Shown here: positions 43,092-52,070 of the stretch, piece after piece
Numbering within the stretch: position 1 is the stretch's first letter
Layout of the letters: the number at the start of each line of letters is the position of its first letter
Assembly (NCBI RefSeq): GCF_000744655.1
Contig: NZ_JQMJ01000003.1
Location: 248,001 to 312,000 of the forward strand
Direction: 5' to 3'
Source: Streptacidiphilus rugosus AM-16
GTDB lineage: Bacteria; Actinomycetota; Actinomycetes; Streptomycetales; Streptomycetaceae
Length of the DNA: 64,000 bases
Made by a program: the position numbers and the translations under genes
The notes under the pieces: generated by a model
Seen by the model: only the letters and a program-made list of their open reading frames with translations
What the model was told of the DNA's origin: nothing
Databases searched by the model: none

Positions 43092-43532
43092 ATGTCCGAG
43101 ACCGCCACCGCAGCAGTGACCGCCCGCGTCATCGTCGGCGTCCGCGACTCCGCGAAGGGACGCGCCCAGCTGCGCCGCGCGGCGGCGGAGGCGCGTCGCC
43201 GGCGCGCGGTTCTCGTCCCGGTCCTGGCCTGGTCCCCAGCGGGCGGCGAACTGCTCTACCGCACGCGCCCCTGCCCCGAGCTGGCCCACCAGTGGGAGCA
43301 GCGCGCATGCGCGACGCTGAACGACGTCGTGGCAGAGGCGCTGGCGACGGAGACTGCGGCGGTCACCGTCCAGCCGGTCGCCGTCCGGGCGGAGTCCCTC
43401 GCGAAGGCCGTCGAGGCGACGGCCTTCCACACGGCCGACGCGATCTTCGCTCCGGCCGAGAAGCCCACTCTCCTCGCCCGCCTCGGCCTCTACCGCCACT
43501 CCCGCGACCGGGGCGTCGCCCTGGCTCTCTGA
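43092..43532 (+). CDS. Universal stress protein-like (Usp) domain protein
   Basis: 146 residues: ARVIVGVRDSAKGRAQLRRA (first strand and helix of the Usp fold), AEARRRRAVLVPVLAWSPAG, then a helix before VTVQPVAVRAESLAKAVEAT and a final ADAIFAPAEKPTLLARLGLY. The ATP-binding GxxGxxG(S/T) motif is not present, so it may not bind ATP. Function unknown. Confidence 0.6.
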   Translation: MSETATAAVTARVIVGVRDSAKGRAQLRRAAAEARRRRAVLVPVLAWSPAGGELLYRTRPCPELAHQWEQRACATLNDVVAEALATETAAVTVQPVAVRAESLAKAVEATAFHTADAIFAPAEKPTLLARLGLYRHSRDRGVALAL

Positions 43533-43541
43533 GCTCCCGGC

Positions 43542-43847
43542 TCAGGCGGGGACGCTCTCCGGCATCGGCAGTCGGCGGCCGTTGCTGAGCAGAGTGCAGA
43601 CGGGGGTGTGCGGCCGGTGCCCGCCGTGGTGCGGGTGGTCGATCCGGACGGAGAAGGGGGTCGGCGGCTCGCCGGCCAGCTCGGCCTCCAGCACCGTGGT
43701 GCCGGTGGCGCGCTGGTGGTGGTAGCCGACCTCCTTGCCGTCGACCAGGAGGACGATGTCCTCGGTGCGCCAGGTGAAACCGGTGCGCAGGTCGAGGGAG
43801 ACGGAGTGGCCGTCGATGTCGAGGTGGTAGTGGTGGCGAGTGCTCAT
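43542..43847 (-). CDS. Small hypothetical protein
   Basis: 101 residues, His-rich and beta-strand-like: MSTRHHYHLDIDGHSVSLDL, FTWRTEDIVLLVDGKEVGYH, then VRIDHPHHGGHRPHTPVC. Predicted small soluble domain; the His clusters could bind metal, but this is speculation. It converges with the Usp-like gene. A 42-bp palindrome lies 66 bases upstream. Confidence 0.65.
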   Translation of the reverse strand: MSTRHHYHLDIDGHSVSLDLRTGFTWRTEDIVLLVDGKEVGYHHQRATGTTVLEAELAGEPPTPFSVRIDHPHHGGHRPHTPVCTLLSNGRRLPMPESVPA

Positions 43848-43912
43848 CCTGGACTCCCGGGACTCCTGGCCTCCGAAGGACGTCCCCCCTCACCTCCACG
43901 ATAACCGCGAAA

Positions 43913-43954
43913 CAAGATCGCTGAATGCTTCACGTGAAGCATTCAGCGATCTTG
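43913..43954. terminator. Perfect 42-bp palindrome (terminator; parS-like centre)
   Basis: Two 21-base arms with no loop, exactly complementary; the centre reads GCTTCACGTGAAGC. It lies 29 bases past the stop of the minus-strand DedA gene, and on that strand it is followed by TTTCG, so it can act as a rho-independent terminator. The centre differs from the actinobacterial parS consensus GTTTCACGTGAAAC at only one symmetric pair. Confidence 0.7.
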
Positions 43955-43982
43955 AAAACCGCCCCGCCCGCCCGGTCCGCGG

Positions 43983-44588
43983 TCAGCCCTGACGGCGGTG
44001 CCTCCGCCAGGCCCAGGTGCCCACGACGGCGATCACGATCGCCGCGATCACGACCGCCACCACCTCGCCGACCCGCGCCTCGACCTGCTTGTACGCCTGG
44101 CCGGCGAAGTAGCCGAGCAGCGTGAAGCCGACGCCCCAGACCACCCCGCCCAAGGCGTTGAACGGCAGGAACCTGCGGTACGGCATGTGCGCGATCCCGG
44201 CCAGCGCGGGCATCACCGCCCGGAAGAAGGCGATGAACCTCCCGAAGAAGACCGCGGCGGCGCCCCGGTCGCGGATCATGTCCTGTGCCTGCCCCAGCCG
44301 CGCCCGATGCCGGCGCAGCGGCCTGACCTCCAGGATCCGGTCGCCGAAGTGGTGCCCGACCTCGTAGCCGACGCTGTCGCCGACGATCGCGGCGAGGACG
44401 ACAACCGTGATCATGATCCCGAGCGAGACATGCCCCTGGTTGGCCAGCACGCCGCCCAGCACGACGGCCGTCTCCCCGGGCAGCACGAAGCCGACGAAGA
44501 TCGCGTCCTCGCAGAAGACCAGGGCCCCCACGACCGCGTACACCACCGGCCCGGACAGGCCCGCGAGCCAGTTGGTGATCGTTCCCAT
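43983..44588 (-). CDS. DedA family membrane protein
   Basis: 201 residues, about five or six hydrophobic segments. DedA hallmarks: LVFCEDAIFVGFVLPGETAV, GDSVGYEVGHHFGDRIL, FFGRFIAFFRAVMPALAGIA and PFNALGGVVWGVGFTLLGYF. Family members are proton-dependent transporters or lipid flippases (UptA/PopT-like) for undecaprenyl phosphate or phosphatidylethanolamine; the exact lipid is not predictable. ATG 44588 is preceded by GAGG. Confidence 0.9.
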   Translation of the reverse strand: MGTITNWLAGLSGPVVYAVVGALVFCEDAIFVGFVLPGETAVVLGGVLANQGHVSLGIMITVVVLAAIVGDSVGYEVGHHFGDRILEVRPLRRHRARLGQAQDMIRDRGAAAVFFGRFIAFFRAVMPALAGIAHMPYRRFLPFNALGGVVWGVGFTLLGYFAGQAYKQVEARVGEVVAVVIAAIVIAVVGTWAWRRHRRQG

Positions 44589-44775
44589 GTCCTCAGTCTG
44601 CGCGCGACCCCACTCCGCCGGAGGGAAGACGCGGCAACCGGTCGCCCTGCCCACTCCGCCGCCCGGGGCCCTCCGGGGGGATCCAGGCCGATCCTCCCCA
44701 GCCTCCGGCCGGGAGGTGCCACCTGACAGGCCCTAGGCTGGACTTGATCCACCGAGCCGAGCGGGCGGGGGCAGC

Positions 44776-45666
44776 ATGCGGATCTTTCTGGCGGGGGCCG
44801 GTGGCGCGATCGGGCGGCGGCTGGTGCCGCGGCTGCTGAGCGCCGGCCACGAGGTGGTCGGCACCGCGCGCGCCGAGGAGGGCGTCTCGCGGCTGCGCGC
44901 GCAGGGAATCGACGCCGTCCGCGTCGACGCCCTGGACGCGGAGGCACTGCACCGGGCCGTCCGCACCGCGCGCCCTGACGCGGTGCTGCACCAGCTGACG
45001 GACCTCTCCGCCGCCGACGGCGCGGCCAACGGCCGACTGCGCCGCGAGGGCACCCGCAACCTGGTCGACGCCGCCAGGGCCGCAGGCGTCGAACGGATCG
45101 TGACCCAGTCGATCAGCTGGGCCTACGTCGGCGGCACCGCCCCTGGCCCGCCCGCCACCGAGGACGATTCGCTGGACCTGGACGCACCGGCGCCGCGCGG
45201 CGGCATGGTAGGGGCGGTCGCGGCGCTGGAACGGATCTCCGCCGAACTGCCGCAGGCGGTGCTGCTGCGCAACGGCCTGCTGTACGGGCCCGGCACCTGG
45301 TACGCGCCGGACGGCCCCGTCGCTGCCGCACTGCGCGGTGAGCCGACCGGTCCGTACCTGGCGAGCCTCGCCGCCACCGTGGCAGTCAGTTCCTTCGTCC
45401 ATGTCGACGACGCGGCGGCGGCCGTGGTCGCCGCGCTGGACTGGCCCGCCGGGCCGGTCAACATCGTCGACGACGAGCCCGCCGCCGCGCGCGACTGGCT
45501 GACCGTGTTCGCCGCGACGGTCGGCGCCCCCGCGCCCGTCCCCTCCGAGGCACCGGCCGCCCCATGGGAGCGCGGCGCGCGCAACGCCCTCGCCCGCAGC
45601 CGGGGCTGGCGACCGCATCGGCCCTCCTGGCGGACCGGGTTCGGCGACCAGCTCACGCCGGCCTGA
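44776..45666 (+). CDS. NAD(P)-dependent epimerase/dehydratase family protein
   Basis: 296 residues, extended SDR. The Rossmann motif is at the start (MRIFLAGAGGAIGRRLVPRL). Further segments: LHQLTDLSAADGAANGRLRR, TQSISWAYVGG, LRNGLLYGPGTWYAPDGPVA, SSFVHVDDAAAAVVAALDW. The usual catalytic Tyr-x3-Lys is not evident, so it may be an atypical reductase. Substrate unknown. Confidence 0.85.
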   Translation: MRIFLAGAGGAIGRRLVPRLLSAGHEVVGTARAEEGVSRLRAQGIDAVRVDALDAEALHRAVRTARPDAVLHQLTDLSAADGAANGRLRREGTRNLVDAARAAGVERIVTQSISWAYVGGTAPGPPATEDDSLDLDAPAPRGGMVGAVAALERISAELPQAVLLRNGLLYGPGTWYAPDGPVAAALRGEPTGPYLASLAATVAVSSFVHVDDAAAAVVAALDWPAGPVNIVDDEPAAARDWLTVFAATVGAPAPVPSEAPAAPWERGARNALARSRGWRPHRPSWRTGFGDQLTPA

Positions 45667-45716
45667 CGTTCCTTCACCCATCGGGCCGGGCAGACACCTC
45701 GGGCGGAACGCGGCGA

Positions 45717-45761
45717 ACCGGGGCCGCCGAAGGTCGGGCAGTGACCTTCGGCAGCCCCGGT
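45717..45761. terminator. Bidirectional terminator
   Basis: An 18-pair stem with one mismatch: outer arms ACCGGGGC / GCCCCGGT, inner arms GCCGAAGGTC / GACCTTCGGC, 7-base loop. It lies between the convergent epimerase and sedolisin genes. Confidence 0.9.
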
Positions 45762-45783
45762 CCGGTCCGGGGGACGCGCGCCG

Positions 45784-47181
45784 CTACTTCGCCAGGGCGT
45801 TGACGAAGAGCGTGGCGTCGATGGTGCCCCAGCCGCTGGCCAGGTCGTAGCCCTTGGCGGCCGGGTAGCCCTTCACGCCGCTGTAGGAGTTGTCGCCGCC
45901 GGTCACGTCCACGAAGCCGTGGGCGGCCGCGCCGTGCTCGGCCAGCGCGTAGAGGCGCGGGTTGATCAGCCCGAGCCGGTGGCCGGCCTTCTGGTCGGCC
46001 AGCGCGACTATGCCGGAGAAGATCGGCGTCGCCTCGCTGGTGCCGCCGGTCAGGCCCCAGCCGACGTCCTTCGGGTCGAAGGACGAGTAGACCCAGGCCG
46101 CGCCGTTGACCGCCGCGCTCATGCTGATGTCGGGCGTGCCGCGGTGCGCGCCGGTGGTCCCTGCCACATGGTTCTGGAAGGAGGGCCGGGCGAAGACACC
46201 CGAGACCCCGCCGCCGCCGGCGCCGAAGCCGTCGTTCCAGACCACGTCGGGCGCGGTGCGCCGGCCGCTGTCGTCCAGGGTCAGCCGGGTGCCGCCGACG
46301 GAGGTGACCAGCGGGTCGGAGGAGGGCCAGGAGTTGACCCGGTACGGGTAGGACTTGTTGTCGGGCATCTCGTCGGTGGCCCCCGCGTCGCCCGAGGCGC
46401 CGAGGACGGTCACGCCCTTGGCCGCGGCGTCGGTGAAGGCGTAGCGCAGCTGCCGCAGCGACGCGGTGCCGTTCTTCCCGAAGCCGGGGAAGCTGTTCTC
46501 GGTCGCGCCGAAGCTCTGCGAGATGACGTCGCCCCAGTGGTGGTCGATCGCGTACTTCTCGGCGCTCATCATCTCCGGGAAGCCGGTCGTGCCCTCGGTC
46601 TCGGAGACGGCGGTCTCGATCAGGACGATCCTGGCGCCGGGGGCGATCGCGTGGGCGTACTCGACGTCCAGCGTGGTCTCGCCGGCCCAGCCGCTCTGGT
46701 CCTCGTTCTTCGGGTCGAACGCCGGTACCTTGCCCCACTTCACCACGGAGACCTTGGTGTCGGGCAGGCCGAACTGCTTGTCGAAGATGTTCAGGTCGCG
46801 CTGGACGGTCGGCGAACCGAAGGAATCGACGATCACGATCGTCCGGCCCCTGCCGGTGATCCCGGCCTGGTACAGCGGAGCCAGGTTGTAGGCCTTGCGG
46901 TACTGGAGCGGGGTGTAGCAGCGGATCTTCTTCTGGGCCAGGCAGGCGCTGGTCGACAACACCGAAGGCATGCCAGAGGCGAGCCGGTGCCCCGCGACGG
47001 CCGGCACCGGCTCCGGCAGCGCGTCGGCCTGCGTCGTCGCCGAGGCGACGACCGTGCCGGGCGTCCCGGTCGCGCCCACCGAGAAGGCGAGCAGCGCCGC
47101 GGCCCCCGCGGTGACCGCGGCGGTGGCACGGGTGGCGCGAAGACGGGAACGGGAGCGGGAACGGACGAGGGAGCGTCCCAT
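45784..47181 (-). CDS. S53 family (sedolisin) secreted peptidase
   Basis: 465 residues from ATG 47181 with GGAG six bases upstream. An Arg-rich start and hydrophobic segment form a signal peptide. The catalytic domain begins near CYTPLQYRKAYNLAPLY. Catalytic residues: Glu and Asp in WAGETTLDVEYAHA (E-x3-D), oxyanion Asp in VLGASGDAGATD, Ser in TGGTSEATPIFSG; the C-terminal GWGTIDATLF is near the calcium site. The usual ~180-residue propeptide is missing; only about 60 residues separate signal and catalytic domain, as in a short actinobacterial subgroup. Confidence 0.93.
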   Translation of the reverse strand: MGRSLVRSRSRSRLRATRATAAVTAGAAALLAFSVGATGTPGTVVASATTQADALPEPVPAVAGHRLASGMPSVLSTSACLAQKKIRCYTPLQYRKAYNLAPLYQAGITGRGRTIVIVDSFGSPTVQRDLNIFDKQFGLPDTKVSVVKWGKVPAFDPKNEDQSGWAGETTLDVEYAHAIAPGARIVLIETAVSETEGTTGFPEMMSAEKYAIDHHWGDVISQSFGATENSFPGFGKNGTASLRQLRYAFTDAAAKGVTVLGASGDAGATDEMPDNKSYPYRVNSWPSSDPLVTSVGGTRLTLDDSGRRTAPDVVWNDGFGAGGGGVSGVFARPSFQNHVAGTTGAHRGTPDISMSAAVNGAAWVYSSFDPKDVGWGLTGGTSEATPIFSGIVALADQKAGHRLGLINPRLYALAEHGAAAHGFVDVTGGDNSYSGVKGYPAAKGYDLASGWGTIDATLFVNALAK

Positions 47182-47629
47182 GGTTCTCCTCAAACTCACC
47201 TGCGCGGGGCAGGCAGACCGGCGATCGGGCCCGACGGGCGAGGCGCGGCGACTGCCGCGGCGATGCGCTCGATGCTCGCGTACGGTCAACCGCGTCCACC
47301 ACCCCCCAACGGCGGGGGTGGAACCCCTGGTCGGGGTGGGACGTCACCCCCTGGCCGGGCCCTGCTGACGGCCCTGGAGGTGGGCGAGGACCACGACGAG
47401 GACGGCCGTCGTTCCGTCGGCCCTGCGGATCTCGATCTGCTGACCCTTCTTCAGCTCCTTGAGGCGGTGGAAAACCGCCTCTGCGACGCGCCACGGCCCG
47501 CGGCGACGCCGGCCGGCAGCGCGGCGGCCCTGGCGGGCGTGATCGGCGGGGCGTCAGCCATGGCTGCGACCGTCCCGGCGACGGTCCGTCCCGAAGGCAG
47601 GGGCGCCGTGTCCACGCAACCGGCTCGGT
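47182..47629. other. Gene-free stretch with a gene relic
   Basis: About 450 bases between the sedolisin start and the GH92 stop. It contains the sedolisin promoter region, in which a GC-rich palindromic run CCCCCAACGGCGGGGG is visible, and the sortase remnant described separately. Nothing else recognised. Confidence 0.5.
47344..47478 (-). pseudogene. Decayed class E/F sortase fragment
   Basis: A short frame reads AVFHRLKELKKGQQIEIRRA then DGTTAVLVVV before a TGA at 47344-47346. This is the typical beta-strand pattern of streptomycete class F sortases just before the catalytic Cys (VFxRLxxLxxGdxIeIxRADGttavf). The region upstream has a stop after ~40 codons and no start, and the catalytic Cys/Arg portion is absent. 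Probably the remains of a deleted sortase gene. Confidence 0.55.
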
Positions 47630-49897
47630 TCAGGGGAAGGCCGGCGGCGCGTCCGCCGGGCCGGTTCCCCAACCCGAGCCCCGGTCAGGGGTGAGCGTGA
47701 AGTCCAGGTGGGAGGCGGACAGGTCGGTCCAGGTCGCGGTGGTGGGCGTGCCGTCACGGACCAGGCCCGCGACGTAGGGGCCGGAGCCGCTCGTGGTCAC
47801 GGTGAGGTCGTGGCCGCCGGGACCGTGGACCACCGCCCGGGGGAAGAGCGGCGTGGACAGCGCCAGCAGCGGCACGCCGGGGAACTGCGGGTAGAGGCCG
47901 AGGGCCGCCCAGACGTACCAGGAGCTCATCGCCCCCAGATCGTCGTTGCCCGGCTCGCCGCCAGGCGTGAGGGTGTACAGGGTGTCCGCGATCGACCGCA
48001 CCACCTCCTGGGTGCGGTCCGGGCGGCCGGTGCTGTCGTAGATCCACGGGGTGCCGAAGGCGGGCTCGTTGCCCTGCCAGTGGTACGGCTCGCCCGGTCC
48101 GGCGTTGAGCCGGCCGAAGTAGGCGTCCAGTCGGGAGTCGGCCGCGCCCCTGCCGCCGAGCGCGTCGATCAGGGCCGGCAGGTCCTGCGGCACCATCCAG
48201 GTGTACTGCGCGGCGTTGCCCTCCTGGAAGCCGTCCTGGTCCTGGCCGTCGCGCAGGTCAAGCGGCGGCCCTGCGGGGAACGCACCGGCACCGTCGCGCG
48301 GACGGACGTACCGGGTGGCGCGGTCGAAGAGGCGGGACCAGTTGTGCGAGCGCGCCCGGAACCGGCGCGCGGTGCCGCTGTCGCCGAGGGCGGCCGCCAG
48401 CCGTGCGACGGCGAAGTCGGCGACCGCGTACTCCAGGGTCGTGGACGCGCCGTTGTTCACGTGCGCGGTGCCGCTCCTGAAGGTGTTGGGCACATAGCCG
48501 CGGGCCAGGTACGCGGCCACGCCCGGCCGCTCGACATACCGGCCCTGCCCGGGCGGATCGCCGGGGCCCGGCCGGCCCTCCGCGCCGTGGACCATCAGCC
48601 GCAGGGCCCGTCGGCCGTCGAGCCGGCCGTCGCCGAAAGCCCGCACGTCGGCCAGGATCGCGTCGGCGGGATCGCCGTTCATGACGTCCGTCTGCCCGTT
48701 CGCCACCGGCCACTTCGGCAGCCAGCCGCCGTTCTGGTCGGCGTCGTCGAGCAGCGAGGCGGCCATGTCGTCCGCCTGTGTGGGCGCGATCAGCGCGAGC
48801 AGCGGGATCTGGCAGCGGTACACGTCCCAGCCGGAGAAGTCCGCGTACTGCGCATGGCCGGACGGCGCGCGGTGGATCCGCCCGTCGAAGCCCGGGTAGC
48901 GGCCGTCCGCGTCGCTGAAGACGCTGGGATGGAGGAGGGAGTGGTACAGCGCCGTGTAGAAGATCTGACGCCGGGTCCGGCTGCCGCCGGAGACGGTCAC
49001 CGCGCCCAACTGCCGGTTCCACGCGGCGGTTGCGCGGTCCGCCGCACATTCGACCTGCCAACAGGCCGCCTCGGCGGCGAGGTTGGCTCTGGCACCCGCC
49101 GTGCTCACGTAGGAGACGGCGACCTGCATGCGCAGGGTGCGGTCCCGGCGGGTGTCGAAGGTCAAGGTCGCGCCGGGGGCGGAGCCCTTTCCGTCGGCGG
49201 GCCAGATCCGTGCGGTGCGGACCGGCCGGTCGAAGCGCGCGGCGAAGTACAGGGTGTACCGGTTCCTGTTGCCGCAGAAGTGCCCGCTGGTCACCTGCCC
49301 GACGACGGCCCGGTCCCCGACCGTCCGCACACTCGCCCCGCTCGCGTGGGTCGCGCTGCCCTCCGCCTTCACCAGCAGCCTGCCCACCGAGCCCGCCGGG
49401 AAGCCGAAGCGCGCGACGCCGGTGCGCAGCGTCGTACTGAGCTCGGTCCGCACGCCTCCGGCGGTCACCGCGTAGTACCCCGGCCGCGCCACCTCGCCCG
49501 CGTGCCCGAACGTCGCGGTGGCGCGCGCGTCCGCCGCCCCGCCGTCCGCCCCGGCGAGGGGCAGGAACGGGATGTCCCCGGCCACGGGGCAGCCGGGACC
49601 GGAGAGATGGGTCAGGCTGAAGCCGGTGATCCGGTGGTCGTTGACGTTGTACCCGCCGCCGTCAGGACGGGATTCGGTGTCGGGGCTCCACTGCGTCATC
49701 CCGAACGGCACGGACGCCCCGGGAAAGGTGTCCACCTGCCCGACCCACCGCCCGCCGCTCCCCGTCCCCACGAACGGATCCACCAGCGCGGCCGGCGTCT
49801 CCGTCCCGTCGGCCGCGGCGGACCCACCCTGCCACCCGCCGACGGCCACGACACACCCGAAAGCGACACCCAGCGCGATCCGCCGAACCACCCTCAT
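47630..49897 (-). CDS. GH92 family alpha-mannosidase, secreted
   Basis: 755 residues with a Sec signal (RRIALGVAFGCVVAVGGWQG). GH92 enzymes are calcium-dependent exo-alpha-mannosidases. Motifs: LVDPFVGTGSGGRWVGQVDT FPGA-type start, HLSGPGC, GGWLPKWPVANGQTDVMNGD, FQEGNAAQYTWMVPQDLPAL, HWQGNEPAFGTPWIYDS with the general-acid Glu, and GNDDLGAMSSWYVWAALGLY with the catalytic-base Asp pair. Full-length for the family. Would trim mannose from glycoproteins or mannan outside the cell. Confidence 0.95.
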   Translation of the reverse strand: MRVVRRIALGVAFGCVVAVGGWQGGSAAADGTETPAALVDPFVGTGSGGRWVGQVDTFPGASVPFGMTQWSPDTESRPDGGGYNVNDHRITGFSLTHLSGPGCPVAGDIPFLPLAGADGGAADARATATFGHAGEVARPGYYAVTAGGVRTELSTTLRTGVARFGFPAGSVGRLLVKAEGSATHASGASVRTVGDRAVVGQVTSGHFCGNRNRYTLYFAARFDRPVRTARIWPADGKGSAPGATLTFDTRRDRTLRMQVAVSYVSTAGARANLAAEAACWQVECAADRATAAWNRQLGAVTVSGGSRTRRQIFYTALYHSLLHPSVFSDADGRYPGFDGRIHRAPSGHAQYADFSGWDVYRCQIPLLALIAPTQADDMAASLLDDADQNGGWLPKWPVANGQTDVMNGDPADAILADVRAFGDGRLDGRRALRLMVHGAEGRPGPGDPPGQGRYVERPGVAAYLARGYVPNTFRSGTAHVNNGASTTLEYAVADFAVARLAAALGDSGTARRFRARSHNWSRLFDRATRYVRPRDGAGAFPAGPPLDLRDGQDQDGFQEGNAAQYTWMVPQDLPALIDALGGRGAADSRLDAYFGRLNAGPGEPYHWQGNEPAFGTPWIYDSTGRPDRTQEVVRSIADTLYTLTPGGEPGNDDLGAMSSWYVWAALGLYPQFPGVPLLALSTPLFPRAVVHGPGGHDLTVTTSGSGPYVAGLVRDGTPTTATWTDLSASHLDFTLTPDRGSGWGTGPADAPPAFP

Positions 49898-50021
49898 CGC
49901 CGCAGGCTAAGCCCCGTCCCCGCACCACAACCGACGCCACGTCACACGCCCCGCCCCCGTCCCCCGACCGGCGGCAGCGCCCGGGCGGACCGGCCTGGGC
50001 CTGCCCCGTGCCGCAGCTCGG

Positions 50022-50312
50022 CTACTTCCGCCGCGCACGCCGGACGCGCCACTCGACCCAGCCCTTGGCCAGGACCGCCAGGACGGTGACCACGGCGAAG
50101 CAGACCGCCATCAGGCCGTGCGACCGGGGGTTCGGGTCCAGGGCTCCATGGCTGTAGTCCCAGAAGAAGAGGGTGGCCAGCGCGAAGAAGAGCGGCAGGA
50201 GCCAGCCCTTGAGGGCCGAGTCCGGTGTGAGGGAACGGAGGAACTGGGGGAGGTTCAGGGCTGGCGGTTCGGCGTCGTCCGCAGGGACCGGGCCTTCGAG
50301 GTCGTCAGGCAT
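50022..50312 (-). CDS. Small membrane protein
   Basis: 96 residues with an acidic N-terminus, two hydrophobic segments (LKGWLLPLFFALATLFFWDY and GLMAVCFAVVTVLAVLAKGW) and a basic C-terminus (RVRRARRK). The topology would place both ends inside. No family recognised. It ends 42 bases upstream of the end of the HTH gene on the same strand. Confidence 0.65.
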   Translation of the reverse strand: MPDDLEGPVPADDAEPPALNLPQFLRSLTPDSALKGWLLPLFFALATLFFWDYSHGALDPNPRSHGLMAVCFAVVTVLAVLAKGWVEWRVRRARRK

Positions 50313-50354
50313 GGCCGGATCCTGGTGTCGCCGTAGCCGGTGCCGGGCGACAGG

Positions 50355-51287
50355 TCAGCCACCGGGACACGCGACGGCGGAGCCGCTCAGCGCCGCTCTG
50401 ACCAGTGCCATGCCGCGCGCGGTCACCGCCGAGCCGGCGCAGACGCCCGGCGGACGCTGCGCCCGATCGGACCCCGCGCGGGGGTCGAGCCGCGCGCACA
50501 CCCGGCAGATCCCCGGCTCGGGAACCGGGTCGGCGCACTCGGCACACTCGAACCATCGCGGTGCGGGCGCGGCGTCTGCCGCGTACTCGGGCGGCGGGAG
50601 CTTGCGCCGCAGACGGTCCTTGATCAGTCCGAACGGCGACAGGACCTCCTCGGGAAGGCCCTGCAGCAGCCCCTGCGCGAGCCCGTCCTCGCCGACCCGC
50701 TCCAGCCACTGCTCGACGAGCGGCGCCAGATCAAGAGCCGTGGCGGCGTCGAACCGCCCGGCCAGGCGCGCGTCCCTGCGAATCACCCGGTACAGCACGG
50801 CGACGGCCTCCTGCGCGGCCGCGCTGCCCCGAGACGCCGTCAACTTCCGTGCGCCCGCTTCACCTGCGGCCGGGGCGGGTGGGGTGGGGGTTTTCCTTTC
50901 CCGGTCTTCCCAGGGTTGGCTGACAGGAAGACCGGGTGCCGCATCACCGGGCTCCGGCTCGCCGTTCCGGCCCTGCCCGCGCATCGCACGGGATGGCCAC
51001 GGAGTGTCGTACAGGTGGGCCTGGCTGACCAGTTTGCCGTCCCGACAACGGACTTTGTCGACGCGGTAGTACCCGAACTCGGTCAGCTCGCGCAGAGCCT
51101 TCTCGACGGCGCGACGGCCCTGGATGCTGCTGTCCGCCATCTGCCTCACGCCCTCCTGCCAGCCCTGCGGCCGGGAGAGCAGATCCGCCAACAGGCCGCG
51201 CGCGGTGTAGGAGAGGCGACGATCCTGCAACACGTGAGTGGGAAGAGCAGAGCAATGCGCCGGCTGCTCGGTACGATGGATGTGCAT
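50355..51287 (-). CDS. Helix-turn-helix protein with C-terminal zinc ribbon
   Basis: 310 residues. The N-terminal ~90 residues form a winged helix of the type found in replication-initiation or plasmid/ICE proteins (LPTHVLQDRRLSYTARGLLA, DSSIQGRRAVEKALRELTEF). The middle is Pro-rich and then helical (VAVLYRVIRRDARLAGRFDA). The end has two CxxC pairs, FECAECADP and ICRVCARL, that likely bind zinc. Such genes cluster in accessory regions of Streptomyces genomes; the exact role is unknown. Confidence 0.7.
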   Translation of the reverse strand: MHIHRTEQPAHCSALPTHVLQDRRLSYTARGLLADLLSRPQGWQEGVRQMADSSIQGRRAVEKALRELTEFGYYRVDKVRCRDGKLVSQAHLYDTPWPSRAMRGQGRNGEPEPGDAAPGLPVSQPWEDRERKTPTPPAPAAGEAGARKLTASRGSAAAQEAVAVLYRVIRRDARLAGRFDAATALDLAPLVEQWLERVGEDGLAQGLLQGLPEEVLSPFGLIKDRLRRKLPPPEYAADAAPAPRWFECAECADPVPEPGICRVCARLDPRAGSDRAQRPPGVCAGSAVTARGMALVRAALSGSAVACPGG

Positions 51288-51481
51288 GGGAGTGGATGTC
51301 TCCTGGTGCCGAGCCCCGGGGCGTTGCTGCGCCGCCGGGGCATCTCATTGCCTACCGAGCGGGACACTAGCGCAACTCTCCGTGACTCCGCACTCGAACA
51401 TCCCCGACCTCCACCGGGCCGTTTCCACCGCATCCCGATCCGTCGGCACCCGGTGCAACTGACCACCGCCGCCCCACAATC

Positions 51482-52024
51482 TCAACGGCCAGTCCCTGCC
51501 GCCCGCGAACCGCCGGCTCCCCTTCTGGCCCGCAGCACGGGAAGGGCAACGCGGCTGGACCAGACGGTCAGGCAGACCACCCAGAGCAGGGTCATCGCCG
51601 TATCGGTGGCCCAGGCGCTCCCACCGCCCTCGGGAAACACGACACCGCGATCACCCGTGTCGACGGCGACCGTCCGATCGCCACTCCTGCGGACATCGCC
51701 CCCGCTCGCGAGTCCGACGCCACGGCGGACGTCCGCACCGTCGTCCGAGACGAAGTCGCCCGTCTCGTTGCACGACCTGCCGCAGTACATTGCGGTGACG
51801 GTGAACGTTCCCCGCTTTCCGGCTCCCAGGTGCGCCGACCAGGTGGGGCCAAGGCTGATGCCGGTCCTTACCAGCATCAGGAGCCCGACCACCGGTAGCA
51901 CGTAACGGAACGACCAGGCCTGGAACCTGACACCGGCCCGCGGCCGCCGGATATCCACGGTCGGCAGGCCGGCCCCGCGCGTCGCACGCGTGCGCCCGGG
52001 GCGGGAGAGGCGTAAGTCACCCAC
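51482..52024 (-). CDS. Membrane protein with an extracytoplasmic domain
   Basis: 180 residues, GTG 52024. One hydrophobic segment (YVLPVVGLLMLVRTGISLG), an exported domain with AGKRGTFTVTAMYCGRSCNE, TGDFVSDDGADVRRGV and RTVAVDTGDRGVVFPEGGG, then a second membrane segment (TAMTLLWVVCLTVWSSRVAL) and a basic tail. The two nearby Cys may form a disulfide. Proteins of this layout are common hypotheticals in Streptomyces. Confidence 0.6.
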   Translation of the reverse strand: MGDLRLSRPGRTRATRGAGLPTVDIRRPRAGVRFQAWSFRYVLPVVGLLMLVRTGISLGPTWSAHLGAGKRGTFTVTAMYCGRSCNETGDFVSDDGADVRRGVGLASGGDVRRSGDRTVAVDTGDRGVVFPEGGGSAWATDTAMTLLWVVCLTVWSSRVALPVLRARRGAGGSRAAGTGR

Positions 52025-52070
52025 GGCCGGTGAGGCTACGCGCCTCGCCCCGCCCCCGCCAGAGCCGCGG

